Numbered from the stretch's first letter, positions 17,758-26,361 are shown. The stretch: 64,000 nt of DNA from Mucilaginibacter_A sp050954285 (GCA_050954285.1 JBPBPL010000011.1:144774-208773); one strand, 5' to 3'. Made by a program: numbers and translations. Notes: a model not told the origin generated them from the sequence alone.

Positions 17758-18408
17758 ATGAAAGCAGGTTTAAACAGTTTTTATAAAAACATCAGCCCGT
17801 TCTTATATCTGTATTTGGTTTTACTGTCGGTTTGTATTTTGCTGATGCTGATTTTTACTAAAGAAGAACTGTATTTTGCGATCAACCACCGGCATACTGT
17901 TTTTACCGATGTTTTTTTTGAACATATTACACTTCTGGGTGCAAGTACGGGTTGCATCGTCATCATCCTGATCACATTTTTAATCAATTACAGAACAGGA
18001 TTCTTATTGGCAAGCAGTTACCTCATTACTTTTATCATTTCGCAAACCATCAAACATCTGGTTAAAGCACCAAGGCCGCATCTGTTTTTCAGCAAAAAAA
18101 TTCATGATATTTACCTGGTAAAAGGAGTAGTGATGCTGGATACCAACAGCTTTCCGTCGGGTCATTCAGTTTCGGCGTTTACGGCGGCTGTGGTTTTTAC
18201 TTTTGTTGCCAAAAATAAATTCTGGGGTTTTTTATGGTTGCTGATAGCAGTTTTGATCGCTTATTCGCGCATGTATTTGAGCGAACATTTTTTGCAGGAT
18301 GTAACGGCCGGTTCTGCACTTGGTGTTTTTATCACTGTTTTTTGGTTAAAATGGATTGATCAGCAAGCGTTTTTGCAGACTGAAAAATGGAACCGTGGCG
18401 TTTTTTAA
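17758..18408 (+). CDS. PAP2 family membrane phosphatase
   Basis: A 216-residue membrane protein with about six helices and the three-part PAP2 active site: KHLVKAPRPHLFF, then PSGHS, then YSRMYLSEHFLQD, which supplies the catalytic histidines and arginine. Such enzymes dephosphorylate undecaprenyl pyrophosphate or phosphatidyl lipids on the outer face of the inner membrane. I start at ATG 17758; an in-frame TTG at 17731 would add nine residues with no support. An exact AC-type 12-mer (17894-17905) encodes HTVFT. It could act in the same undecaprenyl carrier cycle as UppS, but the genes are not linked. Confidence 0.9.
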   Translation: MKAGLNSFYKNISPFLYLYLVLLSVCILLMLIFTKEELYFAINHRHTVFTDVFFEHITLLGASTGCIVIILITFLINYRTGFLLASSYLITFIISQTIKHLVKAPRPHLFFSKKIHDIYLVKGVVMLDTNSFPSGHSVSAFTAAVVFTFVAKNKFWGFLWLLIAVLIAYSRMYLSEHFLQDVTAGSALGVFITVFWLKWIDQQAFLQTEKWNRGVF

Positions 18409-18422
18409 CAGTAAAATATCAG

Positions 18423-18632
18423 TTAAAGCAAACCGGACTTTAATTGTTCTTCTGCAAATTCTAAAACATCATCTACCTGACCCAATTTTACTTTCGGATA
18501 ATCTTCCAGAAAAATTTCAATGTTTTTTCCGGATTTTAAATAATTAAACAGGATCGAAATTTCGGTATCTGTATCTGCAAAAACCAAAGTTCCGTTTTGA
18601 TTTTGGATAGCTTTTATTGGAATTGAAGGCAT
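18423..18632 (-). CDS. Small conserved-looking hypothetical protein (69 residues)
   Basis: A 69-residue acidic protein. It has a beta-like start (PIKAIQNQNGTLVFADTDTEI), a central segment around SGKNIEIFLEDYPKV, and a C-terminal amphipathic helix (VDDVLEFAEEQLKSG). It fits tightly between the PAP2 gene (15-bp gap) and the antiporter gene (28-bp gap), and may be cotranscribed with the latter. I do not recognise the family. The gap fit and plausible fold argue for a real gene; no function can be offered. Confidence 0.55.
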   Translation of the reverse strand: MPSIPIKAIQNQNGTLVFADTDTEISILFNYLKSGKNIEIFLEDYPKVKLGQVDDVLEFAEEQLKSGLL

Positions 18633-18660
18633 TTTTTGATAGTTTAAAAAACTTATGTTT

Positions 18661-19854
18661 CTACGTGAGCAGCGGTTCTGATAATTCTTTTTTTCCCGAA
18701 AGCAGCAAACCTAAACTCATGATTATGCTGGTTCCAAGAATTACCAAAAATAACAAACCCGTTTCAATTCCTTTCAATTTTAAACTGTCGGGCAAATTAT
18801 AATAGAGCAAAATCGTGATTAATCCGCGTGGCGAAATAAAAATTTCGGGCAGCAGTTCTGTTTTCCCAACGTATTTTAAGCTGATAAAACGGATCAGGTA
18901 AATTGCCACTAAAATTGCCACTCCGTATTCAACAACTTGCAAATTCTCCAACTCTTTCAGATCCATGGTAAAACCAAAAATCACGAAAAAAAACGTGCGT
19001 ATAATAAATGCACTTTCTGCAGATAACTGGAAAAGCTGGCGTAAATCCCGGCCCAATTTAGGATACAAAAAGTATTTTTTGAACCATTTCAGTTTGATCT
19101 GATTGGCATTATTCAGAAATAAACCGAATGCCAATACCAGAATTAAAGCTGATAAATGGAATTGTTCGCCAAAAGCATAAACCAGAATCAGGATAGAAAT
19201 GATTAAGAAAAACTTAACATGATGCTGCAAACGGCTCAATAAATAAAGCATAAACAGACAAGAAACTACCGATAAAAGAAGTATCGAGAAAGTTTCAAAA
19301 CCCAGATTTATAAAAGAACCAGCTTTAATATTCGGGTTATTCAGCATAAAGTTGAACAGTACAATGCCCAGAATATCCGAAAAAGAAGCTTCGTAAATAA
19401 TGTATTCTTTTTTGTGATCTTCCATTGCGCTGGCAGACGGAATGGCGATGGCTGAACTAACGATGCTAAATGGAATGGCGTTGAGGAAACAGGCTGAAAA
19501 AGTATTACCCGAAAGCTGCTGCAAAATCAATGCTAAAGCAACACTGGTTCCAACTAAAATAGTTAAGGCTGATAGAAATGACCGCAGGATAAGTTTGTTT
19601 TTTTCCTTGTCGTATTTGAGTTCGAGCGCGCCTTCCAGTACGATCAGTATCAAACCAATGGTTCCTAAAGCAGGTAAAATGGTTAAAAAGTTGAAGGTTT
19701 TGAAGCCGATATAACTTACCAAAAAGTGTAAACCAATGCCCAAAGCGAGCAATAATAATACAGCCGGAATGCGGGTTCTTTTGGAAATCAGATCAAACAG
19801 GTACGAAAAAATAACCAGTCCGCTAAGGATAATAAGTGCTGTGTAAGTGGTCAT
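18661..19854 (-). CDS. Cation:proton antiporter (CPA family)
   Basis: A 397-residue inner-membrane protein with about twelve helices and the fold pattern of the Na+(K+)/H+ exchanger domain. Conserved segments include SKRTRIPAVLLLLALGIGLH, LIVLEGALELKYD and, near residue 130, NAIPFSIVSSAIAIPSA, where ion-binding residues are expected. No TrkA-N regulatory domain follows, so it is a short single-domain member. The ion (Na+ or K+) cannot be decided. An exact GA-type 12-mer lies at 19273-19284. A further AC-type copy at 19939-19950 lies between this gene and the M3 peptidase. Confidence 0.85.
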   Translation of the reverse strand: MTTYTALIILSGLVIFSYLFDLISKRTRIPAVLLLLALGIGLHFLVSYIGFKTFNFLTILPALGTIGLILIVLEGALELKYDKEKNKLILRSFLSALTILVGTSVALALILQQLSGNTFSACFLNAIPFSIVSSAIAIPSASAMEDHKKEYIIYEASFSDILGIVLFNFMLNNPNIKAGSFINLGFETFSILLLSVVSCLFMLYLLSRLQHHVKFFLIISILILVYAFGEQFHLSALILVLAFGLFLNNANQIKLKWFKKYFLYPKLGRDLRQLFQLSAESAFIIRTFFFVIFGFTMDLKELENLQVVEYGVAILVAIYLIRFISLKYVGKTELLPEIFISPRGLITILLYYNLPDSLKLKGIETGLLFLVILGTSIIMSLGLLLSGKKELSEPLLT

Positions 19855-19938
19855 TTGTGGTATTGGAAGAAAGGATAGTATCAGCTTGTCCTGATTGTAA
19901 AAATACCCGGTAAAAATAGCATCAACCCAAAGCAGGCG

Positions 19939-19950
19939 ATACTGTTTTTA
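19939..19950 (-). repeat. 12-bp dispersed element (AC type) downstream of the M3 peptidase gene
   Basis: The plus strand reads ATACTGTTTTTA, exact, followed by TCGGGTAAAAATTGG, an AT-rich extension in the same relative position as other intergenic copies. Confidence 0.85.
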
Positions 19951-19969
19951 TCGGGTAAAAATTGGTGGT

Positions 19970-21670
19970 TTATATTTTTTCCATTTCTGCCCGGACAAAA
20001 GCGGCCAGATCTTTTACGTATTCTGCGCTGAAATCAAATTTAATTCCGGCAGTTTCATAAATTTCGGTGATGGATTTGGTGTAACCAAGTTTCAAAGCAT
20101 CCAGATATTGCTGCAAACCTTTTTCCGGATTTTCCTTGTAGTTTTTCCAAACCGCGATGGCACCAAGCTGCGCCATTCCGTATTCGATATAATAAAAAGG
20201 CACTTCAAAAATGTGCAGCTGTTTTTGCCACAGGTTTTCTTCGGCTTCGCGATGATCGCTCCAATCTACAAAGTTGGCACCGAACCGCTCAAAAATCTGG
20301 ATCCAGGCTTCAGTCCGTTGTTCGGTTGTATGATCCGGATTGGTGTAGATCCAATGCTGAAACTGATCAACCACGGCAACCCAGGGCAACGTTTTCAAAA
20401 CATCAAAAAGCTGATCGCGTTTGGCGCGTTTTAAATCTTCTTCATTCTCAAAATAAACGTTCCAGTTATCCATGGAAATCAGTTCCATCGACATGGAAGC
20501 CAGTTCTGCAACTTCACTCGGGCAATGTTTAAAATCATTCAGCTCCAAACCTGCCGTTAAAAATGTATGGATTGCATGTCCACCTTCATGAACCATTGTC
20601 GTTAAATCCCGGAAAGTCCCGGCCGAATTCATGAAGATAAAAGGAGCACCAGTTTCGGCCAGCGGATAATTGTAACCGCCGGGCGCTTTGCCTTTGCGAC
20701 TTTCTACGTCAAAAAGTCCGTATTCGCGCATCGTGTTCAGTTTATCGCCTAAATCCGGACTAATATTATTGAAACAACGGATGGATTTGCCGATCAGTTC
20801 CTGTCCGTTTTTAAAAGGTTTTAAAGCAGGTTTGCCAGAAATATCCACTTCCGTATCCCAGGGTTTCAAAGTTTCCAAACCTAAAGCAGCTTTGCGTTTT
20901 TCGGCTTGTTCACGTAGAATTGGAACAATTTCGCTTTCGATGGCTGCATGAAATTTGTAGCAATCATGCGGCGTATAGTCAAACCGACCCAGCGCCTGAA
21001 ACATGTAATCGCGGAAGTTTTCAAAACCAGCATTCAGCGCAACCTGATGGCGTACTGTTTTTAGGTGGTTAAAAAGAGTATTGAGCTGATCTTTATCCTG
21101 CAAACGACGGAACGTGATTTTTTCCCAAACCTGCTGGCGTTTTTCGCGGTCGATTCCTTTCAGAAAAACCGCAGCTTGTTCCAAAGTGTATTCTTTGTCA
21201 TCAATAAAAACCGACATGGCGCCGGTTATCGATTGATATTTTTGCGCTTCCACCTGCAATTCTGTTTGCAGCGGAATGTTTTCTTCGCGGAAAAGTTCTA
21301 AAGATTTTTTAATTCCGCGAAGTAAAATGAAGTATTTTTCTTCATTCAGCTGATCTTTAAACGGATTTGCCATCAGTTTTTCATTCAACTGATTGTGCAG
21401 CGGTGCAGTTTTCGGATCGATTTCCGTAGCGAAATATTGAAATTTTTCCAGCAGATCCGGATTCATGGTATCACAGGTCATTTTGATATAACGCCAGGCA
21501 AAATCTTCTTCCAACGCCGCTTCCAGCTCACTTCGATCGCGCAGCCATTGTTCTAAATTTTCGGTAGAATTGATGGTGCGGTTTTGCAGTTCGGTAAAAA
21601 TCGGTTCCAAGTTTTCCCAGGTAATTTCAAAGTTTTGCGGGATATATTTTTTCTCTTTTTTAAGGATCAT
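19970..21670 (-). CDS. M3 family oligoendopeptidase (PepF-like)
   Basis: A cytoplasmic zinc metallopeptidase of about 566 residues. The HExxH-type site is TMVHEGGHAIHTFLTAG (HEGGH), with the third ligand expected in the helix containing CPSEVAELASMSMEL. M3 oligoendopeptidases degrade short peptides. The start at 21670 is preferred over 21694, because the -7 box TACCTTTG occupies 21692-21699 and would overlap the longer start. One single-mismatch copy of the 12-bp element occurs at 21052-21063. The upstream neighbour is the divergent toxin-antitoxin pair. Confidence 0.92.
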   Translation of the reverse strand: MILKKEKKYIPQNFEITWENLEPIFTELQNRTINSTENLEQWLRDRSELEAALEEDFAWRYIKMTCDTMNPDLLEKFQYFATEIDPKTAPLHNQLNEKLMANPFKDQLNEEKYFILLRGIKKSLELFREENIPLQTELQVEAQKYQSITGAMSVFIDDKEYTLEQAAVFLKGIDREKRQQVWEKITFRRLQDKDQLNTLFNHLKTVRHQVALNAGFENFRDYMFQALGRFDYTPHDCYKFHAAIESEIVPILREQAEKRKAALGLETLKPWDTEVDISGKPALKPFKNGQELIGKSIRCFNNISPDLGDKLNTMREYGLFDVESRKGKAPGGYNYPLAETGAPFIFMNSAGTFRDLTTMVHEGGHAIHTFLTAGLELNDFKHCPSEVAELASMSMELISMDNWNVYFENEEDLKRAKRDQLFDVLKTLPWVAVVDQFQHWIYTNPDHTTEQRTEAWIQIFERFGANFVDWSDHREAEENLWQKQLHIFEVPFYYIEYGMAQLGAIAVWKNYKENPEKGLQQYLDALKLGYTKSITEIYETAGIKFDFSAEYVKDLAAFVRAEMEKI

Positions 21671-21691
21671 TGTTGAAATAAAATTAAGCAG

Positions 21692-21699
21692 CAAAGGTA
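21692..21699 (-). promoter_or_regulatory. -7 promoter element of the M3 peptidase gene
   Basis: The minus strand reads TACCTTTG followed by C, 21 nt upstream of the start at 21670. It rules against the longer in-frame start at 21694. Confidence 0.5.
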
Positions 21700-21729
21700 G
21701 CTAAATACAACATCTAAGAAATATACCGA

Positions 21730-21741
21730 TAAAAGAAGTAT
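21730..21741 (+). repeat. 12-bp dispersed element (GA type) upstream of the toxin-antitoxin pair
   Basis: Exact TAAAAGAAGTAT preceded by ACCGA. A one-mismatch copy at 22710-22721 in the same orientation lies on the other side of the Xre/RES pair. Confidence 0.85.
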
Positions 21742-21790
21742 GTAAAAATATAAAAAGGGGAGAATTGCTTTTTACAAAAGGGAAATTTGC

Positions 21791-21798
21791 TAAATTTG
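21791..21798 (+). promoter_or_regulatory. -7 promoter element of the Xre-RES operon
   Basis: TAAATTTG lies only 3 nt before the antitoxin ATG at 21802, so the transcript would have almost no leader. Confidence 0.5.
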
Positions 21799-21801
21799 AA
21801 A

Positions 21802-22224
21802 ATGGAAGTTTTTGAAGAACCACAGCTTAATTATATTCCTTCTAAAATAGATTATGCAACTATACTGGCATTAATTTTAGAAAACAAAGCTAACTTTCAT
21901 CATTTTAAAGCGATAAAGATTATTACTTGTTTTACTGATGAAAAAATTGCAAACTGGCTGGATATCAGCGTAAAAACATATCGGGCCTATTCCAAACCCA
22001 ACATACAAATAAAAGATAGTATCAAAGAACATGCTTTAGTTGTATTATCGGTTATCAGACATGGAATAGACGTATTTGGAAATGCCGAAAATTTTACAAA
22101 ATGGCTGGAAACGGATAATTTTTATTTTGACAAAAGAGCACCAAATACTTTTATGCATACCAACAGTGGAATGAAATTTATTGATGATCGTCTCACCGGA
22201 ATGGAATATGGCGATAACGCTTAA
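21802..22224 (+). CDS. Xre/MbcA/ParS-type antitoxin (DUF2384)
   Basis: A 140-residue antitoxin of the Xre/MbcA/ParS type. It has a helix-turn-helix-like middle (FTDEKIANWLDISVKTYRAYSKP) and a C-terminal toxin-binding segment with the recognisable order HALVVLSVIRHGIDVFGNAE, FTKWLETDN, then GMKFIDDRLTGMEYGD. Antitoxins of this class neutralise RES toxins and repress their own promoter. The ATG at 21802 is chosen over an upstream TTG because a -7 box lies at 21791-21798. The toxin gene starts 8 bp after the stop. The region is visibly more A+T-rich than its neighbours, consistent with transfer. Confidence 0.87.
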   Translation: MEVFEEPQLNYIPSKIDYATILALILENKANFHHFKAIKIITCFTDEKIANWLDISVKTYRAYSKPNIQIKDSIKEHALVVLSVIRHGIDVFGNAENFTKWLETDNFYFDKRAPNTFMHTNSGMKFIDDRLTGMEYGDNA

Positions 22225-22232
22225 AAAAATCG

Positions 22233-22685
22233 ATGGAAGTTTTCCGAATTGTTAGAGAAACTTATGCAAAACAACTAATGGCATCCGGTTTGGCGAATCG
22301 TTGGAATAACGATAATCAATACATTATTTATACCGGAAGTTCACGCTCACTTGCTACTTTAGAATTAGTTGTTCATCGAAATAATATCGCGCCAGCTTTC
22401 GCTTATTGTGTTATGATTATTTCTATTGCAGATGAGGAAGAATTAATTACGCCAATTCTTCAAAGCAATTTGCCTAAAAATTGGCGCAGTAACACAGGTT
22501 ATCCTGTTTTACAACAAATGGGAAGTGATTGGTATAAAAGCAAGCAATCGTTAGTTTTGAAAGTTCCTTCGGCTATTATTTCTCAGGAATATAATTACCT
22601 GATCAATACCAAACATCCTGATTTTTTGGATAAAGTTACTTTGGTGAGAACGGAGGATTATTTCTGGGATGAACGATTAATTTGA
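22233..22685 (+). CDS. RES domain toxin (NAD+-degrading family)
   Basis: A 150-residue RES-domain protein. Arg and Glu are present in VFRIVRETYAK; the core motif is GLANRWNNDNQYIIYTGSSR followed by LATLELVVH, and the C-terminal part is VPSAIISQEYNYLINTKHPD. Characterised RES toxins consume NAD+ and stop growth unless bound by the Xre-type antitoxin, whose gene directly precedes this one. All core family motifs look intact, so the pair is probably functional. Assignment to NAD+ cleavage is by family; the residues are consistent but not proof. Confidence 0.87.
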   Translation: MEVFRIVRETYAKQLMASGLANRWNNDNQYIIYTGSSRSLATLELVVHRNNIAPAFAYCVMIISIADEEELITPILQSNLPKNWRSNTGYPVLQQMGSDWYKSKQSLVLKVPSAIISQEYNYLINTKHPDFLDKVTLVRTEDYFWDERLI

Positions 22686-22733
22686 TTTTTGATAAAGAAA
22701 AATATGTGCTAAAAGAAGCAGAAATGCCAAAAT

Positions 22734-23588
22734 TTATCGAATCCATAACCGGTCAATCAAAAAGCAAACTGCAAAAACAACACTTGCAATGCCATTAGTT
22801 GTCATGAAAGCGAAGTTTACCCTGCTCAAATCATGTGGTTTTACCAGGCTGTGCTGGTAAATCAGCATGGAACAAAAAACGATGATACCCAAATAATAAG
22901 GATAACTTACGTGTGTTAAAAAGATCGGCAAAATCACAAAAACAGCCGATAAAAGATGCAGGAACGTAGAAAGGTGCAAAGCATTTTTCCTTCCCAAATA
23001 AACCGGAATAGAATGCAGTTTTTCTTCGCGGTCAAAATCTTCATCCTGCAAAGCATAAATAATATCAAAACCACTTACCCAGCACAAAACTGACGCTGAA
23101 AATAAGATTGGCAGTGGAGCAAAAGCACCGGTAACAACCAGATAAGCACCAATAGGAGCCAGGCTCAACCCCAAACCTAAAACCAGATGGCACAAAAAAG
23201 TAAAGCGTTTGGTGGCACTGTAACCCAAAACCACCAGCAAGGCAACCGGCGATAAATAGAAACAAAGCGGATTGATAAACCACGTTGTGCCGATAAAAAG
23301 GAGGCAATTGGCAATTGTAAATATTAAAGCTGATTGTGCGGTAATGCGACCGGCCGGAATATCGCGCACTTTTGTACGCGGGTTTTTGGCATCAATGTGC
23401 CGGTCGAGGTAACGGTTGAAAGCCATAGCCGCGCTTCTGGCAAAAACCATACAAAGCAGCATCAAGGCTAATTTTAAGGCTGAGAAAACATGATCGGTAG
23501 TCGTAATTGCCAAAAAAAAGCCAATGAAGGCAAAAGGCATGGCAAAAATAGTATGCGAAAAAGTAACGAGGGAAAAATATTTTTTCAT
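22734..23588 (-). CDS. UbiA-like prenyltransferase (probable menaquinone pathway)
   Basis: A 284-residue membrane prenyltransferase of the UbiA superfamily with 8-9 helices. The first aspartate-rich motif is FNRYLDRHIDAKNPRTKVR (NRxxDxxxD), and the second is in YALQDEDFDREEKL. UbiA enzymes attach a polyprenyl chain to an aromatic acid. In Bacteroidota, members of this form are annotated as 4-hydroxybenzoate prenyltransferase or as MqnP of the futalosine menaquinone route. The nearby menG fits quinone synthesis, but which route is used cannot be told here. It follows engB by 14 bp and is probably cotranscribed with it. Confidence 0.88.
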   Translation of the reverse strand: MKKYFSLVTFSHTIFAMPFAFIGFFLAITTTDHVFSALKLALMLLCMVFARSAAMAFNRYLDRHIDAKNPRTKVRDIPAGRITAQSALIFTIANCLLFIGTTWFINPLCFYLSPVALLVVLGYSATKRFTFLCHLVLGLGLSLAPIGAYLVVTGAFAPLPILFSASVLCWVSGFDIIYALQDEDFDREEKLHSIPVYLGRKNALHLSTFLHLLSAVFVILPIFLTHVSYPYYLGIIVFCSMLIYQHSLVKPHDLSRVNFAFMTTNGIASVVFAVCFLIDRLWIR

Positions 23589-23602
23589 GTTAAAATAAAG
23601 TA

Positions 23603-24238
23603 TTAAGACTGCTCCGGCTGATAAATTTTGACATCTTTAACGTTGAAATTACGGTTCACTTCGTCCACAAAATTCAAAATCTCATCTTTGCCTTCCTGCG
23701 TCTCGGCAGAAGTGATAAAATGCTGCGGCACATCTTCAAACCATTCTAACAATGCTTTCCGGAACAAAGCCACATGATGCGCCGTTTTTGATTTATTCTG
23801 CTTATCGGCCTTGGTAAAAACCAGCACAAATGCAATACCACGTTCACCTAAAGCCGAACAAAAATCCAAATCAATCTTTTGAGGTTCTAAACGGCTGTCA
23901 ATCAGGATAAAAACACATTGCAGGTTTTCGCGCTTTTCGAGATAATTGCGGATGTATTTGTTCCATTCTTCTTTTTTTCCTTTAGAAATCCGGGCGTAAC
24001 CGTAGCCGGGCAAATCCACCAAAAACCAGTTTTCATTAATCATAAAATGATTGATCAGCTGCGTTTTACCCGGCGTTTGCGAGGTTTTGGCCAGGCCTTT
24101 TTTCCCGGTAATCATGTTGATCAGCGAAGATTTGCCTACGTTGGAACGGCCGATAAAAGCATATTCCGGTTTTAAAGGCGGTGGTAATTTGGATATTTGC
24201 GTGTTGCTGCAAACAAAATCAGCAGTTTTGACAATCAT
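23603..24238 (-). CDS. engB: Ribosome biogenesis GTPase EngB (YihA/YsxC)
   Basis: A 211-residue GTPase. The G1 loop is GRSNVGKSSLINMITG near residue 30, followed by G3 in VDLPGYGYA and G4 in FTKADKQNKSK. EngB helps assemble the large ribosomal subunit and is typically essential. The ATG at 24238 follows the -7 box TAACTTTG (24243-24250) by only 4 nt, predicting a leaderless mRNA. It is first in a two-gene unit with the UbiA-like prenyltransferase. Length and all G motifs are standard. Confidence 0.95.
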   Translation of the reverse strand: MIVKTADFVCSNTQISKLPPPLKPEYAFIGRSNVGKSSLINMITGKKGLAKTSQTPGKTQLINHFMINENWFLVDLPGYGYARISKGKKEEWNKYIRNYLEKRENLQCVFILIDSRLEPQKIDLDFCSALGERGIAFVLVFTKADKQNKSKTAHHVALFRKALLEWFEDVPQHFITSAETQEGKDEILNFVDEVNRNFNVKDVKIYQPEQS

Positions 24239-24242
24239 CCCA

Positions 24243-24250
24243 CAAAGTTA
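24243..24250 (-). promoter_or_regulatory. -7 promoter element of engB
   Basis: The minus strand reads TAACTTTG, then TGGG, then ATG. The 4-nt spacing suggests a leaderless transcript. Confidence 0.5.
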
Positions 24251-24305
24251 AAATTTTGTTCCCTTTAATTTGATGTTCCAAAGTCAAGATAAAAAAAACC
24301 CCAAA

Positions 24306-24794
24306 ATGGATTACCAGATTCCTGCCCAAACGCGCATTGGTCACGTGCATTTAAAAGTGAGCGATTTACAGCGTTCGATAGATTTTTACTGCGGATTGCT
24401 GGGATTTGAGTTGATGCAAAAGTATGGTGATCAGGCAGCTTTTATTTCTGCCGGCGGTTATCATCATCACATTGGCCTGAATACCTGGCACAGTAAAAAT
24501 GCACCGCCGGCACCAGAAAGGGCACCCGGATTATATCATACCGCAATTTTATATCCGGAACGAAAAGATCTGGCAGCGATTTTTAAGCGGCTGATTGATG
24601 AGAAATATCCGATCAGCGGTGCATCAGATCATGGTGTTTCGGAAGCTATTTATTTAGATGACCCTGATAAAAACGGCGTAGAATTGTACTGGGACCGGCC
24701 GCGGGATTTGTGGCCGAAAGATGAGAACGGAGAAACTGAAATGTTTTCCCGGCAACTGGATTTTCCTGGTTTGCTGGCCACGCTTTCTGCTTAA
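24306..24794 (+). CDS. VOC (glyoxalase/dioxygenase-fold) family protein
   Basis: A 162-residue VOC protein. The first beta-alpha-beta-beta-beta module begins with IGHVHLKVSDLQRSIDFYCG, and a second metal-ligand region includes GGYHHHIGLNTWHS. The C-terminal segment YLDDPDKNGVELYWDRPRD carries the conserved glutamate. The pattern resembles CatE-like catechol-2,3-dioxygenase relatives more than glyoxalase I, but the reaction is unknown. The start is uncertain: ATG 24306 fits the conserved N-terminus, while ATG 24273 would add eleven mostly polar residues. A GA-type 12-mer follows 2 bp after the stop. Confidence 0.85.
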   Translation: MDYQIPAQTRIGHVHLKVSDLQRSIDFYCGLLGFELMQKYGDQAAFISAGGYHHHIGLNTWHSKNAPPAPERAPGLYHTAILYPERKDLAAIFKRLIDEKYPISGASDHGVSEAIYLDDPDKNGVELYWDRPRDLWPKDENGETEMFSRQLDFPGLLATLSA

Positions 24795-24796
24795 CG

Positions 24797-24808
24797 ATGC
24801 TTCTTTTA
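24797..24808 (-). repeat. 12-bp dispersed element (GA type) between the VOC gene and menG
   Basis: The plus strand reads ATGCTTCTTTTA, exact, beginning 2 bp after the VOC stop codon and followed by GCACCTATTTAT. Confidence 0.85.
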
Positions 24809-24841
24809 GCACCTATTTATTCGCATCTTTGAAACATCAGC

Positions 24842-25573
24842 ATGAACAAAACGATAACTCCTTACCAAAACAATCAGGCAACTAAGAAAGAACAGGTGGC
24901 CGATATGTTCAATAATATTTCTAAAACTTACGATTTTTTGAACCATTTTATGTCGGTTGGGATCGATATCATCTGGCGGAAAATTGCGATCAACGAACTG
25001 AAAAAAGATAAACCGCAATTAATTTTAGATGTGGCCACTGGAACCGGAGATTTTGCTTTTGAGGCGATTAAAATATTGCAACCAAAAAAAATTATCGGCG
25101 TAGATATTTCGCAGGGAATGCTGAACATTGCCCAAAAAAAGATCGATAAAAGAAGCATGAATAATCGTTTTGAGGTTCGTTTGGGTGATTCTGAAAAGCT
25201 GCTTTTTAATAGCGATGAGTTCGATGCTGTTACGGTTGCTTACGGCGTTCGTAATTTTGAAAATCTGGAAGCCGGTTTGGCCGATATGTGCCGCGTATTG
25301 AAACCAGGCGGAAAAGCGGTTATTCTGGAATTTTCTAAACCTAAAGTATTCCCGATCAAGCATTTATATCATTTTTATTTCAATTACATCACGCCATTAA
25401 TTGGAAAACTGTTTTCTAAAGATGCGCGCGCTTATTCTTATCTGCCCGAATCCGTGGCAGCTTTTCCGGATGGCGAGCGTTTTATCAGCCTGATGCAAAA
25501 AGTAGGTTTCAGAAATACCAAAAACAGGCCGCTTGCGTTTGGCATTTGTTCGGTTTATACGGGCATCAAATGA
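24842..25573 (+). CDS. menG: Demethylmenaquinone methyltransferase
   Basis: A 243-residue SAM-dependent methyltransferase of the UbiE/MenG family that methylates demethylmenaquinone as a last step in menaquinone synthesis. Family segments are VADMFNNISKTYDFLNHFMS, the SAM motif LDVATGTGDFAFEA, and AYGVRNFENLEAGLADMCRV with LKPGGKAVILEFSKP. The stop overlaps the porT start (ATGA, 25570-25573), so the two are translationally coupled. An exact GA-type 12-mer (25147-25158) encodes DKRSM. Since complex I of this organism would reduce menaquinone, the gene fits the respiratory content of the window. Confidence 0.96.
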   Translation: MNKTITPYQNNQATKKEQVADMFNNISKTYDFLNHFMSVGIDIIWRKIAINELKKDKPQLILDVATGTGDFAFEAIKILQPKKIIGVDISQGMLNIAQKKIDKRSMNNRFEVRLGDSEKLLFNSDEFDAVTVAYGVRNFENLEAGLADMCRVLKPGGKAVILEFSKPKVFPIKHLYHFYFNYITPLIGKLFSKDARAYSYLPESVAAFPDGERFISLMQKVGFRNTKNRPLAFGICSVYTGIK

Positions 25574-26316
25574 GTAAAAGCTACCTACTGTTTTTATCGG
25601 TGTTTTTTGGGGTCGGGCGAGTTTCTGCACAGCAAGTAACGCAGGCTTGGGCTGGTGGTGCCGATCAAAGCAGGTTCTCTTTTGGCTACACTTTTCAATA
25701 CGTTAGCTCCTCTTATAAAATCCTGAAAAAACCAAACTGGCGCACTCCTTATTACGATCAGGGCACTAACCGCAATGTAACCGATTCTTTAAACAGCATC
25801 AGTTCGCCGGGCACGGCTGGTTTTGCATTAGGTTTTTTGGCGAGATACAGCGTTACAGACAATCTGGAAATCCGGTCGGTGCCAACGCTTTCTTTTACAG
25901 ATCGGGTAGTTAGTTATCAATATCGAACCCAAGATCTGGCACCTGATATACAACAGACTGTCTCCACCACGCAGGCAGAATTTCCGCTGGAATTGAAGCT
26001 GAAATCCAACCGAATCGGTAATTTCCGGGCTTATGTTTTGGGAGGCGTAAAATATTCTTACGGCATCGGCAATCAAAGTAAAGCTAATGAAGCGGATTTG
26101 GCTCCTTTGGATCGAAAACTGAAAAATGTGCGTAATTTTTCTTCGTATGTGGCCGGTTTCGGGTGTGATATTTACCTGGAATATTTCAAGCTTTCTCCCG
26201 AAATCAAGCTATCCAACTCTTTTGGCAACGTACTTTATCCCGAAAATCATCCTTATGCTAACCCGCTGGATAAATTATTTCTGCACAATATCATGTTTAG
26301 TTTGTTTTTCGAATAA
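25570..26316 (+). CDS. porT: Type IX secretion protein PorT
   Basis: A 248-residue outer-membrane protein with a signal peptide (SKSYLLFLSVFFGVGRVSA, cleavage before QQV). Beta strands of a small barrel follow, including FSFGYTFQYVSSSYKILKKP, WRTPYY, GFALGFLARYSV and the C-terminal YFKLSPEIKLSNSFGN with a final phenylalanine near the end. Position directly after menG, with a 4-bp overlap, is the arrangement I know for PorT in Bacteroidota. PorT is required for type IX secretion, though its precise role is unclear. I start at ATG 25570. A near-copy of the 12-bp element (25585-25596) lies in the signal-peptide codons. Confidence 0.83.
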   Translation: MSKSYLLFLSVFFGVGRVSAQQVTQAWAGGADQSRFSFGYTFQYVSSSYKILKKPNWRTPYYDQGTNRNVTDSLNSISSPGTAGFALGFLARYSVTDNLEIRSVPTLSFTDRVVSYQYRTQDLAPDIQQTVSTTQAEFPLELKLKSNRIGNFRAYVLGGVKYSYGIGNQSKANEADLAPLDRKLKNVRNFSSYVAGFGCDIYLEYFKLSPEIKLSNSFGNVLYPENHPYANPLDKLFLHNIMFSLFFE

Positions 26317-26361
26317 ATTTACAAACTCCGGCGCAAAAACATTTCTTTGTGCTTTGATTTA

